A stretch of 64,000 bases of DNA from Plecoglossus altivelis (lineage: Eukaryota; Chordata; Actinopteri; Osmeriformes; Plecoglossidae): contig BROE01000019.1 in NCBI GenBank assembly GCA_036571765.1, forward strand, positions 3,939,748 through 4,003,747. The letters run 5' to 3'. How positions within the stretch are numbered: the stretch's first letter is position 1; each line of letters starts with the position of its first letter. Position numbers and translations under genes: made by a program. Under the pieces are notes generated by a model. It saw only the letters and a program-made list of their open reading frames with translations. It did no database searches and was not told where the DNA came from. Of the stretch, positions 13,022 to 25,201 are shown in pieces.

Positions 13022-13071
13022 CTCACACACACACGTGCACGCACACGCACACACACACACACACACACACG
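13022..13071. repeat. (CA)n microsatellite with GCAC interruptions
   Basis: CACACA runs broken by GTGCACGCA and CGCACA, typical of an imperfect CA repeat. Confidence 0.9.
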
Positions 13072-13720
13072 AGCATGGGCCTCAACTGGCACGAATCATT
13101 ATCATACCTCCAGCAGCCTTTCAACAAGAGACATGTTCTATTTCAGGCTGCAAGTAGGCTAAACTGAGAACTCTACGAATCAGAAAGTCTTTCTGAGAAC
13201 GTACATCTAGCGCATCTAGGTCTGCTGTAATCTATGTTTAGGCCCGATATAATCTGAGGTGTGTGAACAGTGCTGGACCGGCGAGTTTCACCCAGCAGTG
13301 AGGTCATCCGCAGCAAAGCGCGGGTGCCTGGCGTGGGACAACAGCTGTTTTCCCTGGTAAACACAGTTAGCCTGACAGTATGTTTTCTGCTTGAAGCCCT
13401 TGTTGCTACTCGCTGACTAAATCCCCCGCCCCATTACCCACCTGCCCCCCCCCTTCTCTTCACCCCCTCACCCACAGATTAAGGGGGAACAATTGGGATA
13501 AAGCAGAACAAATGACAACAAGCTGTTACATAAAACTAATCCGCCCCATCCCCCCATCGCCCCCCGCCCCCTCCCCCCCCAGAAAACCTACCCATCACAA
13601 ACTTGAGTGTTCGTATTCGTCTCACTGTGTGTGTCTGCCTCCATCTTAACAGCAGCTTAACAACAACAACAACACAGTTCCAGCTAGCTTCACTCCCGCT
13701 ACACGTTTGTCTCTAAACTA

Positions 13721-13727
<7 letters not shown>

Positions 13728-13756
<29 letters not shown>
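13728..13756. repeat. (CA)n microsatellite
   Basis: Fourteen or so CA units. Confidence 0.9.
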
Positions 13757-13757
<1 letters not shown>

Positions 13758-13999
13758 TTGTTGCTTCCATTCCCTGGTGTTTCCTGGCTGGTTATGCAAC
13801 CAGGTCTTCAAAACCAGGCTAACACCATTCTGAATTACCAGTGAACCGCAGCATCCATTATGGGATGTCCTTTCCTTTGAATGAACCAATGTTCAGACGC
13901 AGTCACTGGAGTGACAGAACACCAATAGGAGCCTGTTTACATCTAGTGACTGACTGTCATACTCCAACAGCAGACACAGGCTGGACAGAGAAAGATCGA

Positions 14000-14234
14000 G
14001 TGAGAGAGAGAAAGAGAGAGGGAGGGAGAGAGAGAGAGAGAGAAAGAGAGGGAGTGTGAGAGAGGGAGTGTGAGAGAGGGAGGAAGAGAGAGAAAGAGAG
14101 AGGGAGAGAGAGTGGGTGTGAGCGAGGGAGGAAGAGAGAGAAAGAGAGAGGGAGAGAGAGGGAGGGAGAGAGAGGGAGTATGAGGGAGGGAGGGAGAGAG
14201 AGAGAAAGAGGGAGAGAGAGGGAGTGTGAGAGAG
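14000..14234. repeat. Polypurine GA tract with a higher-order unit
   Basis: About 235 bp of GAGA/GGGA. The longer unit GAGAGAGGGAGTGTGAGAGA recurs, with GTGTGAG or GTATGAG marking each copy at roughly 16-60 bp spacing. Confidence 0.9.
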
Positions 14235-14559
14235 CAACACAAATTTATCCTCACCAGCATCGTTCTGGACACACACTGGAGGGAGGTTAAAATCTGCATT
14301 TAGGAGGTAGGGGCAGAATGAACACGCACACACACACGCCATATAAACTGCTTCCCAGTGGCTGAACATACAAGAACAGCTTGATATCCTCAGCTACAGT
14401 GACAGACACCAATTGGGTAGTGGTGATCAAACAAAGTCTACAATGCGTGTATGAGTATGTGCGAGTCCACGCATGCATGCGTGAGTGTGCGTGTGTTCGG
14501 CTTAAGTCCTAATGCAGTCGGACAAGACAAGGAACCGGGTTGGGTGAAGGGCTGGGAGA

Positions 14560-14690
14560 GGGAGATGGAGGGAAGAGAAAGGAGAGAGATGGAGGGAGAG
14601 AGAGATGAAAGGGAGAGATGGAAGGGAGAGAGCGGGTAGAGAGAGAGAGAGAGCAGGTAGAGAGATGGAAGGAGAGAGCGCAGGGCTAAG
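14560..14690. repeat. GA-rich degenerate tandem repeat
   Basis: Repeated GAGAGATGGA and GGGAGAGA blocks. This is the first half of a purine-to-pyrimidine district that turns CT-rich at about 14,800. Confidence 0.8.
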
Positions 14691-14804
14691 GGAAGGGATA
14701 CGTACTGCTGTAGAGAGTGTCGATCCAGGACAGCCGTGGGAGACCTCGACTGCTCAGCGGCTCCATCCTCCCAGCTCGTCCTCCTTCAACACTCCTGCAC
14801 CTCC

Positions 14805-15540
14805 CTGCCTCTCTCTCTCACTCCCTCTCCCTCTCTCTCTCTCCTCCTCGTCACCCTGCTCCCTGTCCTCCGCCCCTCTCTCCGCGCTCCCTTCCTTCCG
14901 CTCCCTCGCTTTGCTGGGTTTTCTTTTTCCTTCCGTTTTTTTCCTTCTTCTTCCTCTTCACGGCAGAAAGGCGGACTTCATCTCCGGTGAACAAAAGAGA
15001 GAGAGCAGATGAACACCTGGGGTCCGACGGGCGGCCAAGCGGGGCAGCGTGTCCGTGTGCGTGTTTGTGTTTGTGTGTGAGCGTGCGCGCGTGTTGTCGT
15101 GTAGACGGAGATCAGACGACAGCAGCAAGAGCGCCAACAGGCTGGAGACGACCACAGCCAACCGTTGCTAGGGGAAGGGAAAAGCACTCCCTCTCTCTCT
15201 CTCTGGTTAGCTCGCTCACTCGTGAGCTCCCACCCCCTCTCTCTCTCTGTCTCTCTCTCTCTCTGTGTCTATGTCTCTCTATCTAGAGTGTGCTTGCACA
15301 GTTCCTCGCTGCTCTTGTATCTCTGCTGTGTTTTTCTCTCTTGTATCCTTCCCTTTCTTCTTGTGTATTTCACTCTTCTCGTCTCTCTCCCTCTCTCTCT
15401 CTTCTGTCCCCGTGCCTCTCTCGCTCTTCACTGTTTTTCTCTCTTCTTGGATCTCTGTCTCAGTTCTTGGATCTCTCCTTGTCTGTCTTTTCTTGTCTCT
15501 CTTTCTCTCTCCTCCTGTGTTTTTCTCGCTCCCTCCTACT
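14805..15540. repeat. Discontinuous CT-rich polypyrimidine district
   Basis: CTCTCTC and CCTCTCTC runs at about 14,811-14,850, 15,187-15,285 and 15,375-15,530, separated by less repetitive T/C-rich DNA. Open frames are Ser-Leu repeat translations with no family resemblance. Confidence 0.75.
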
Positions 15541-15714
15541 TCAGAGGAGTAAGGAGCTGTGTGATGCTGTGTGTGTGATGCTGTGTGTAGAGCTGTTTCC
15601 TCTCTGAGGCTGTTAAATACTGAACCAATACTGAACCAAGCCTAGATGCTCTGCTCTTCTGCTTCACTGTTTTCTTAACCCCTTCCTTTCGTCAGTTCTT
15701 TTATCCCCATCTCC

Positions 15715-15923
15715 GTCTCTTTCTCTCCATCTCTCTCTCTCCCCCTCTCTCAATCTCTCTCCCTTTTACTCTCTCTCCCCCTCTCTCCATCTCTCTCCCT
15801 CTCGCTCCTTTTTGCTCTCTCTCCCCCTCTCTCCATCTCTCTCCCCCTTGCTCTCTCTCCCCCTCTCTCCATCTCTCTCCCCCTTGCTCTCTCTCCCCCT
15901 CTCTCTCTCTCTCTCTCCCCCTC
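15715..15923. repeat. CT-rich tandem array with units of roughly 25-50 bp
   Basis: Repeated blocks of CTCTCTCCCCCTCTCTCC, ATCTCTCTCCC and CTTGCTC, clearest between 15,765 and 15,905. Purine-free over most of its length on the plus strand. Confidence 0.85.
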
Positions 15924-16011
15924 ATGAGGCTTCATTAGAGTCTCCTTCCTCTGGGGCATGTTTGTGTCCTGTAATCCTCTAGCCTCTCTGCTAATGTGTT
16001 CCTGAGTGCTC

Positions 16012-16039
16012 CACACACACACACACACACACACACACG
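16012..16039. repeat. (CA)n microsatellite
   Basis: About thirteen CA units. Confidence 0.9.
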
Positions 16040-17238
16040 ATACACGTACACGTGGTGTATTCACTGGTCAACGGCCGTGGTCCAGGTAAACAGTCCCCCC
16101 CCCCAGTTCTGCTGTGATGAAGAGTACAGTGTGAGTGTTGCATGGAGACGGGGGAAGGAAGAGGGGAGAGAGAGAGAGGGGAGGGAGAGAAAGATGGGGC
16201 AGATGGGCTTTGTCATCTTTCCCACTGCTCTCCTCAGTTCCCGTGGCAACTAGCCGGGTCCTCCTCCCTACTTCTGTGACACCCCCTCTGACACAAACAC
16301 ATTTCGGGAACCACATGAAAGAGAGCGAGAAACTGCTATTTCTTGATGTAGCTAAAGAGACAGCCTTAACACACATACACACACACACAGTACACTGCAC
16401 CTGCAGAGAAACACAGGTCACTCACTAAAAGTAAGAGGCAAATCCCCATTTCCCCCGATGCACCAGACGACAGCAGAGCAGCTAATGAGGCAAACCCAGA
16501 GCTAGCGTAGCCTCTGTCATATCTGGGATGAATATTAGCACATCAGCCACACACCAGGGCTCAGCACAGCTCCTGGACATGAATCTGACTGGATCAGGGT
16601 GGAACATGGTGAAAGCCCTGTTGACAGAACCTCCCCTGCTCCAATAACAACACGCAGACGATTCATGGGTTGTACGGGCGGGAGAGAAGCTCTCTAATTC
16701 ATAACAGCACACAGTGCTGGAGGCAACAAAGCCTTTTATGAAGCCCCTTTCCCCTTCCCCGCCTCCCCGTCAGCCCTCCCTCTCTCCTTCATCTCCCCAC
16801 TTCAACCCCCCCGAACCCCCTCTCTGAACATGGGGGGACAAGACAGGGCGGGGTGGTAGGGGCAGGAGGGGCAGGGGGGGTGGTAGGGGGAGCTGAGGCA
16901 GAACAACTTCAATTAAGACACAAAGACTCGCGGGAGGATCCCCTCCTCGCAGCACGCTGGGCCTGGAGAGCTGCTCTTTGTCTGCACAAAGCTCTGGGTT
17001 TAACGTGCCAGCTGGAACCGACACGCGCACGCACACAGGGCAGATACTCACTCACACACACGCACACACGCAGGCAAGAGGTAATAAACAAGGGGTCACT
17101 TCTGAGAAAACACTCTTCACAAAGCTCTTAGAGTCTGTCTAAAGCATCTTATATGCGTCTGTGCCAGTTGAACTAATGTATATCAATTGCAGTCGTTTTA
17201 AATCAAAATAATTGAGTGGTGGGGCGTTCTTCGAGGAG

Positions 17239-17265
17239 ACACACACACACACACACACACACACA
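17239..17265. repeat. (CA)n microsatellite
   Basis: About thirteen CA units. Confidence 0.9.
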
Positions 17266-17333
17266 TTTGGATCATTCCGACTAACACACACACACACGCA
17301 TTGTTGAACAGAGGGAGAAGCGGTGGGAGGCAG

Positions 17334-17334
17334 C

Positions 17335-17409
<75 letters not shown>

Positions 17410-17410
17410 C
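17334..17410. repeat. (CAGA)n tetranucleotide microsatellite
   Basis: About nineteen uninterrupted ACAG/CAGA units, the longest perfect tetranucleotide array in the window. Confidence 0.98.
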
Positions 17411-17531
17411 TAAGGGTGGCCGGATAACTGGGAGATCAGCAGTGTTTCATCAAATATGGAACACCACCCTCCTCTGTCCTCAGTCTGGGATGACAAGAGC
17501 TGCTCCAAGTCTGTCACGTCGCTGACAGCCA

Positions 17532-17587
17532 GGTGTGTGTGTGCGTGTGGGTGTGTGTGTGTGCGTGTGTGTGTGTGCGTGTGTGTC
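17532..17587. repeat. (GT)n microsatellite, imperfect
   Basis: GTGTGTGT runs broken by GC and GGGT steps. Confidence 0.9.
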
Positions 17588-17845
17588 ACTCTCCTACATG
17601 TTTCAGGGGCACTGGGAAGTGGACCAGCATCCAACTTCATAGGCATGCCCATGATCATCTATTGAGAGAGCCAAACAAAGAAAACACACACACACACTCT
17701 CTCTCTGTCTCTCTCACACACACACACACACACACCACGTGCTAGCTTTCCTGTTGTGTCACCAACCTGGCAGCATGAAATATTAATAGGCAGACATGCT
17801 GTGTGGTAAAAAGGCCCATTATCCAGAGTGTACAAGGTTGTGACA

Positions 17846-17896
17846 GACACACACACACACACACACACACATACATGCACACACACCCACACATAC
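17846..17896. repeat. (CA)n microsatellite, imperfect
   Basis: CA run followed by ATACATGCACAC and CCACACATAC variants. Confidence 0.85.
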
Positions 17897-18129
17897 AGGG
17901 CCCATCACCAGAACAATCACCCCAGGAAAGAGAGCTCTAATTGTGCATCTTTAAGACAACATCTGTGTGGTTGGAGACAGTCTCCACTCTGTGTGTCTCC
18001 GAGCCTGGAGAGGAGGTCTGTTTCCCAGGAGGAGACACGCTCCTGGGTCATATTACCCCCCTCCTGTCCAGACCCTGGAGGTCTCCCTTCACACCCACCA
18101 CCCAGCCATCTGCTCGTCTCTTCCACACA

Positions 18130-18131
<2 letters not shown>

Positions 18132-18185
<54 letters not shown>
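18132..18185. repeat. (CA)n microsatellite, long and perfect
   Basis: About 27 uninterrupted CA units. A long array like this is likely to be length-polymorphic. Confidence 0.95.
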
Positions 18186-18188
<3 letters not shown>

Positions 18189-18248
18189 ACTGTTCATGTT
18201 TTTGTCAGGATCTTCTCACCAGCACGTTTAACATAATATCTGTCCGAC

Positions 18249-18758
18249 CAGACCCGACCAGGCCAGGCCAGAACCGACCTGACCAGGCCAGGCCAGGCCA
18301 GGCCAGGCCAGGCCAGGCCAGACCAGACCAGGCCAGACCAGACAAGGGACTCTTCCCTGGCTAGGATCACCCTATTGGACTTATCTGGTTCTGTCTGAGC
18401 ACCAGTGAAGCAACACCCTCTCCCCCCCNCCCCCACCTGATCAATACTGTCGCCTGACTACCCATCAGGTCCTCTCTGATCATGGATCTCACTTCCAGGC
18501 AAAGCAAATAAATCACGCTCTGGTTACTGTGGCGCATTCAAGACGGCGTGTTGCACTGAGCACTTGATTCCCTGAGAATCCTGAGTAAACACGTGGATTA
18601 GTGATGCGGAGATGACTGACTGGGCCGTGCCAGCGCGATGAACATGAGTGACAAAGGGCCACGCCGATATCCAACCAGGAAGCCAGGACAAAGGCTGGTT
18701 AGCAGGCCGTCACGGGGGCAGGAAAGCACTTAACCTGGGAATGCAGCTTAGGTTTGAT

Positions 18759-18760
<2 letters not shown>
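18249..18760. repeat. Duplicated block, copy 1
   Basis: Starts with a GGCCA/GACCA pentamer array (about 18,245-18,345), continues through unique sequence and ends at GGTTTGATTG. The same order of sequence recurs at 19,021-19,606. It contains a single ambiguous base at 18,429 in a C run. Confidence 0.85.

Positions 18761-18794
<34 letters not shown>
18761..18794. repeat. Poly(C) run, 34 bases
   Basis: Thirty-four C residues placed exactly where copy 1 of the duplicated block loses its match to copy 2. Copy 2 has only short C runs here. An assembly or homopolymer artefact is likely. Confidence 0.9.
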
Positions 18795-19020
18795 ATCGCA
18801 CTACACACTAACAACACACGACAGGATGATGTACGTAGGTTTTCAATTCACAGAATTATTAGGTTTTCTTTGTTCAGAGAACATCATTGTTTCTTCTTTT
18901 GTGGAGCCAACTTCCGTAGGGTATGGCCGGTTTTTTCCCGCCTTTTAACTAAACGTTTTTTATAGCAATAGTATTATCTCAGTGTCCGATATAGGCGCTC
19001 TATGGGCGAAAACGCAGCCA

Positions 19021-19606
19021 CCCGGCCAGGCCAGAACCGACGCTGACCAGGCCAGGCCAGGCCAGGCCAGGCGCAGGCCCAGACCAGCCAGGGAACTCTT
19101 CGCTGGCTATGGAATCAAGCCCTATTTGGCTTATCTGGTTCTGTCGCTGAGCACTGCCAGTGAAAGTCAAAAGCACCCCTAACTCCCCCCCTCCTCCCCC
19201 GACTCACACTCCTCCTCCCCACCTGATCAATAGCTGTCGCAGTGACTTACCGTCATCGGTCCTCTGCTGATCATGGTCTCAACTTCCAGGCAAAAGCAAA
19301 ATAAATCACGCTCTGGTTTACTGTGGCGGCATTCAACGACTCGGCGTGTGTTGTCACTGAGCAGACTTGATTCCCTGAGAATTCCTGAGGGGTTAAAACA
19401 CTCTGTGGATATAGTGATTAGCGGAACCAACATTATTGAAAGAATGTTGACTGACATTGGAGATCCGTGTCGAGAGCGCCGAGATGAACATGAGTGACAA
19501 AGGGCCACGCCGATATCCAACCAGGAAGCCAGGACAAAGGCTGGTTAGCAGGCCGTCACGGGGGCAGGAAAGCACTTAACCTGGGAATGCAGCTTAGGTT
19601 TGATTG
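19021..19606. repeat. Duplicated block, copy 2 (noisy)
   Basis: Matches copy 1 in order. The last ~120 bp (about 19,485-19,606) look identical to 18,639-18,760, an offset of 846 bp. The first ~460 bp differ by many one- to few-base insertions. That mix of identical and insertion-rich stretches is more like uncorrected sequencing error than divergence of a real duplication. Confidence 0.8.
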
Positions 19607-19824
19607 TGCCCATACTCCCCCGCCCATCGCGATTTCCCACCTCCTCACTCTTATCCCACCCCCTCTCCCAACACACACACGTGCGCACGCGCACACACAC
19701 ACACCACCCCAGGTCCCATTTCTGCATTATTCAAAGCAGTAGCACGGTTATGCCAAACCCTGCCTGGATAGGCAAACACTGGCTGTCGGTATGGGGAGGG
19801 GTGGGGATGGGGGGTGACCTCTTT

Positions 19825-19826
<2 letters not shown>

Positions 19827-19867
<41 letters not shown>
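19827..19867. repeat. (GT)n microsatellite
   Basis: About twenty GT units. Confidence 0.95.
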
Positions 19868-19870
<3 letters not shown>

Positions 19871-21478
19871 ATGTGTGTGTATTCATGTGTATAATTAGCA
19901 AGCCATGCCACCAGCCAATCACCATGCTTTCATCTTCTCTCCTCTACTCTACTCTGCCTGGAAACCCGCCTTACCCCCATGTTGGTCCCATTGCCCCAGT
20001 TAAGCCCCGCCCCTGGTGCCCTGCCCCTCGGGGCACTGGCAAGGGGGAGGAGGAGGGGATGGGGAGGTGAGAAGATGGAAAAACAGGCGGGAGAGGGGGG
20101 AGGAGGCAGCCTGTCTATATTCCAACACTCTTTTGGATGCCCACGCCCCACCCCACCCCACCCCCACCCCCACCGCTCTCTTCTGTCTCTCCAGGGCAGT
20201 CTCCACCAGGGGAGGGGGCGGGGAGTGGTGCTGCGTTGCCCAGGCCACCCCCTCCGTTCCCTGGGCTGATGTTCCTTCTGCGCCCCCTGGGTTGCCTGGG
20301 ACTGGAGACTGCCTAACCACCACTGGCACCGAGGGAGGGGGAGTGTATATGTGTGTGAGTGTATATGGGGGGCGGGGGGGTTGGGCAGTGCTTCCCTCTA
20401 GTTTAATACACAGGAAGTAGACAGCTTTGGTTCCACATCAGTGGCTCCATCACTAAGGGGGAACAGAGAGAGAGACACAGAGAGAGAGAGAGAGAAAGCG
20501 AGAGAGAGCGAGAGACGAAAAGTGGGCAAACACAGTGGCAAATGGTGCGCTGAATCGGAGACGAGCTGAAGCCTGGAATCAACTGTCCCTGTGTTCTGTC
20601 TCCACAGACCTGTGCTTGAACCTCGTGGCTGCGGTGGGGTCATGAATTATCTCTATCAGTGGATACTGATGAGGACCACCTGCATTCAACAGCAAGCGGA
20701 GACAGACGAGAATATAGCACAATGAGCTACAGTTCCACAGACGAAACACATATCCACAGACATCCACACACACACAGTGCAAGCTGTGCTAGAATGATGC
20801 CAGTGAGGGCATTACTCCAGGGCCTCGTTAATCTGCATGATGGACCCTGAGCTGCAATAAGATTCAAAGCAGCTCTTTCCAGGGGGCAGGTGTGTTCCAC
20901 TGCAGGGCTGGCATGAAGTTACATTGTGGTTTAAGGTGGAGGTGCGGGAGGGGAAGGAGGGATGGGGAGATGGGGGTGGAGGGTTGGTGGGAGGAGGAAG
21001 GTGGGAGGGTGCTGCTGTCTGCTTGGGTCAGGTGGAGGTGGATTCAACTAGAGGTGGAGGGGGGGGGCGTTGCTAGGGGAATTCCATCAGTTGTGTTTTC
21101 AGGTCACTGGCTGGTTAGTGGTTGGGGTCAAGATGTGGGGAGTGTTGGAGAGAGGGAGGGAGAGGAAGAGGGAGCATTAGAGAGGAAAAAGAGCAAAAGA
21201 GGGAGAGTCGTACTTTTATCTTTCCCTCCATCTCTCTCCCTCCATCTGTCTCTCTCTGTCCCCGTCTCTCTCCCACTCCCTGGTTCCCTCTCTCTATCTG
21301 TCTCTCAGTGGGAGTTTGAGCGCTTCATTGAGCAGCTGTGTGCCATTACCATATCAGCATCATTACAACAGCAGTGATCCCTCACACACAACTCTGACAA
21401 ACAGTGTTAATAGACCATGTACTCAGTGCTGCAGCCTAATGATGAGAGAGAGCTTGGTTGGGTTTTAGAGAGAGCATG

Positions 21479-21481
<3 letters not shown>

Positions 21482-21538
<57 letters not shown>

Positions 21539-21575
21539 TGAGTGAGTAAGAGAGAGAGAGAGAGAGAGAGCAAAA
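21482..21575. repeat. (GT)n then (GA)n compound microsatellite
   Basis: About 27 GT units (to 21,536), GAGTGAGT steps, then an AGAG run to about 21,570. Confidence 0.95.
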
Positions 21576-21878
21576 GCAAGTGGAAGCCTTAACCTGGCAG
21601 CCAAAAATCACCCCATCCTGCTCCTCTATCTCTCTCCTCGTTTGCCCTCACTCCCTCCCTCCCTCCCTCTCTCCCTCCAGTGAGATGCAGCAGGTCTGCT
21701 TTGTGCTACGTGGGTATTACTGAGCCCTATCTGCTTGGTCCAGATAAGACAATAGCAGCCTGCCGGCCCCCCACCAGCCCTCTCACACCCTGCTAACCTG
21801 AGACCTGCACAGCACACGCTCGCTTTGAAGCAGCCACGCGCAGCAGGCCTCTGAAGAACAGGAGGAAGCTCTAGCTCT

Positions 21879-21896
21879 GTGTGTGTGTGTGTGTGT

Positions 21897-21946
<50 letters not shown>

Positions 21947-21992
21947 GAGAGAGAGACAGAGAGAGATAGAGAGAGACACACACACACACACA
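21879..21992. repeat. (GT)n-(GA)n-(CA)n compound microsatellite
   Basis: GT run, long AGAG/ACAG run, then CA run, continuous for over 110 bp. Confidence 0.95.
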
Positions 21993-23563
21993 GAGAGTCT
22001 GTGTTCATCCCGTGCCAGCCGAAATCACTTTGATCTATTGAGGTCAAACGTAGAAACCCCTTGAATCGTGCCGTGATTGGGCAGACAGTGAATGAGGTGG
22101 TTTGGTTAACACACACACACGTACCTCATGTGATATTCATGTATTCATGCTATTTGCTCATCATTAGTGTTGGTTGTCATGCATGTTGGGTTTGTCCCAT
22201 TCCAGTGTACTGAGAGCTCCAACAGTAAAAAACCCCTCCCCTGCTCTGCCACCGTGCAGCACAAAGGAGACAAATGGCTTCATAACAACATCTATAAAAG
22301 AAGAGCGTGTGTGGGAGGGGGGGGGGCAGTTAAACACATAGCACCCCCTCGCAAATTGCTTTCTGGGAATATCCATCATGCAGTGCGCGTGTGTGTGTGT
22401 GTGATGCATGTTTGTGTCCATTTGTCTTGATTCATTTTTCAGGTTGAACCCACACCTTGCTACAGGCATCGCTCCTGAGGCTGGACTGCGCCTGCTGCTG
22501 TAGCCGTGATGACCTGTAAGGCGGTTTCGTAACAGCCAAGCACCAACCAGCTCTCACAGGGTGGCGGTCATGGGCTCGTGCATCTCCGCTGCCACCTAGT
22601 GTTTCAGAGACGTCAACGCAGCTAGCGCAAGGCCCCCCTCAGAAAACAACACATTTTATCAACATGTGTGGGGTCGTTGTACAAGTTCACCGTTCGTCAT
22701 TAAAGAGTAGATTATGTACTTTCCGATGTGGTTGCTATGTAACACGGGTGGAATCCCCCTCCTCCCCCAGCCTTGACGTAGAGCCTGGTAGAAACAGAAC
22801 GCAAACAGACCCCTAGAAATCCCTCTCGTCTCCGTCAGGTAGACTCCCCCCCAGCCCTCCACTATGCGACAGGAAGCTGGGGAGCGGAAGGGGAGCAGGG
22901 CTGTGGCTTGATGATGAAGAGTGAGAGGACACTGATGTCTTGGGGGCTTAGGGGGGGTGGGGGGAGTCAGCATCACAGGGCGAGGTTACAAGTCAAGCAC
23001 CATAGCACAGCAGATGTCATCAGGAACCGGAGCAGACTGGGGGCAGGTACACCCCCAGTATGGTGACCAAGCACAGGGCAGGGGGGGCTTGCTTCCCCAG
23101 ATACAGGGACTATACCTACACTAGAAAATCCCTCCACACACAAACTCATGTGGGTGTTTGTTTAGTTTTTTTTTTGTTTTTGAAGGTTGCGGAGGATGAA
23201 CCTTGTGACCCTTGGGAAGGATCCGGAACACCAGCCAGCAGCCCGACACGGTCCTGCCGGTTCTCTGGCGGTTCCCCTTTTCTCCTGTCGCTGGGAGAAG
23301 TGAAAACGATGAGCAAGGCAGAAGGGAGAAAGTTAGGCAAGAACCTGGCACCACGCGGTACTCAAGACAGACAGAACAGAATGCAAGTGTTCTTTCATAA
23401 CCTACGGTGTCAAAAGGTTCCAGAGAACCGTTGGATGGTTTAGAAAGCGTCCGAGCCATGCTGACCACAGACACACAGTAAAGATCTCTTCCTTCTGGCC
23501 TGACCAGTCCAGCTGCCTGGGTGCCACACAACACTGCATGCAGTAGCCATGGTAACACCAGCC

Positions 23564-23579
23564 CCCCCCCCCCCCCCCC
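23564..23579. repeat. Poly(C) run
   Basis: About sixteen consecutive C residues. Confidence 0.9.
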
Positions 23580-25113
23580 GACCCGTCAGTGAGGTGAAGT
23601 TTTGTGTAAGTCTCGCTGCACCCTAGACAGGCATTCATGGTTGATTTCCCCGCCACAGGGGGCAGGCCGTCGCGAAAGAGCGCCTGCTCCTTAATGAGTG
23701 GCTGGAAGAAGTCCGCATCAAGATCACACAACGTCAGCTGCCAAAGGTTAGATCACAATAGGCACCCGATACAGGAGCCTCGCGTTTGGGCTGGCACGAT
23801 TACCACTGGTCTCCGATGGGTACGAAAAATTAAAGGCAAGGTTCAGCCACGATGCGGGCAGCGGCACGTTCTGTTCACGTTGCTCAGCCACGGGGGTTTC
23901 TCTGATTTCAGACTAGTGGGAGGTGAGAGAGGAAGGAGGGGAGGGTGGGGGGGACCGGAGGCCTGGTTCTTAAAGCTGTGTGTTAGAGTGTCATGTCATG
24001 ATGACTAAAGTATGAGGTTGGGTCACAACTGTCATTCCAAGTCACAGGCGTAGACTGATGTCATGGTCTGAGACACTGGCTTGTGCACAGAAGCTCAGAT
24101 GACTGTTTGAAGATCTACTTGCTATCGTGTCGGTTTTCTCCTAAAGGAAGTGTCTGATTATTCCTACGTCATCAAGTAGCTACTCCTAGCAGAGTACAGT
24201 CTAGCACAGTAAAGAGGGACTGTTACCATGTGACAGACGTGTCAGCGAGTAACTGTGACAAAGTCACCACAGAGAAACACAGAAACCACTCGAGGCATTT
24301 TGGGGCAGAGCAGGAGGGGGACCCGTTATTCGTTTGTCCGGGACTTTGTTTATGAGTCAACCAGGGTCACAATGGGGGGTGGAGAGGGGGGGGGCAGGGC
24401 TGGATTCCTCTGTTATCCGGTAAGTCCCCCCCCACCCCTGTCCCTCATGCACGCCAACAAAGGCACACGCACACACGCAGTCATGAAACGGTTGTTCCAG
24501 TAACTAAACACGAATACCTTAGCGGGAGTTAGGTCCCTCGAGGGAAACGTCTGGGACACAAACACACACGTGCGTGCATGACTTTAGTCAGCTTTCACAT
24601 CAGCACACACAGCTGCACAGCCACACAGGAAAAGACTAGACCTGAAGATAAGACACTCGACAAACCAACAAACAAGTAGAACCAGCTGAGCTTCAGTCAA
24701 GTGGAGAAAATAATAGTGCAATGATATTCTCAACCACCATCCATAATGATCACATGAGCAGAGAGTCAATCATGGGCTCTGTCTAAACGACCCAGTCCCA
24801 GCCCCTCTACACCCCTGTTTCCCCAGAGGGGAGGGTCTGTGTGTCTGTCTGTGTGTCTGTCTGTGTGTCTGTTCGTCTGTGGTCAAGCATGTGACTGTCC
24901 CAGACAGGAGGAACACCAGCACTGGTTGAGATGCTTGCCGCCCCGACTGGGAGATGTCATGGGAAGTCCTGGCGTGTCATCGTGTCCCTGAGCCTGGCCG
25001 GGGGACAGGAATCAGTCTTTCAGAACGTCACAGCCTCGCCGTAGTCATCTCACTCATCTCTAGGCAACCGTGGTTTCTATGGAGGTTCTGCAGAATCTGA
25101 CACGCAACTCTTG

Positions 25114-25201
25114 TCACACACACTATGGATCTCTGTCACACACACTTTGGATCTCTGTCACACACACTTTGGATCTCTGTCACACACACTTTGGATCTCT
25201 G
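25114..25201. repeat. 22-bp tandem repeat, four copies
   Basis: Unit TCACACACACTTTGGATCTC plus TG, starting at 25,114, 25,136, 25,158 and 25,180. The first copy differs by A for T (CTATGG). Copies are otherwise almost identical, which suggests a recent expansion. Confidence 0.95.

Noticed and set aside
14717..15286. 189-codon Ser/Leu-rich frame with apparent membrane-like segments
   Set aside because: Built from CT-rich low-complexity DNA. Overlapping frames look the same.
25114..25201. CRISPR-like regular repeats
   Set aside because: The repeats are contiguous with no unique spacers, and the genome is a vertebrate one.
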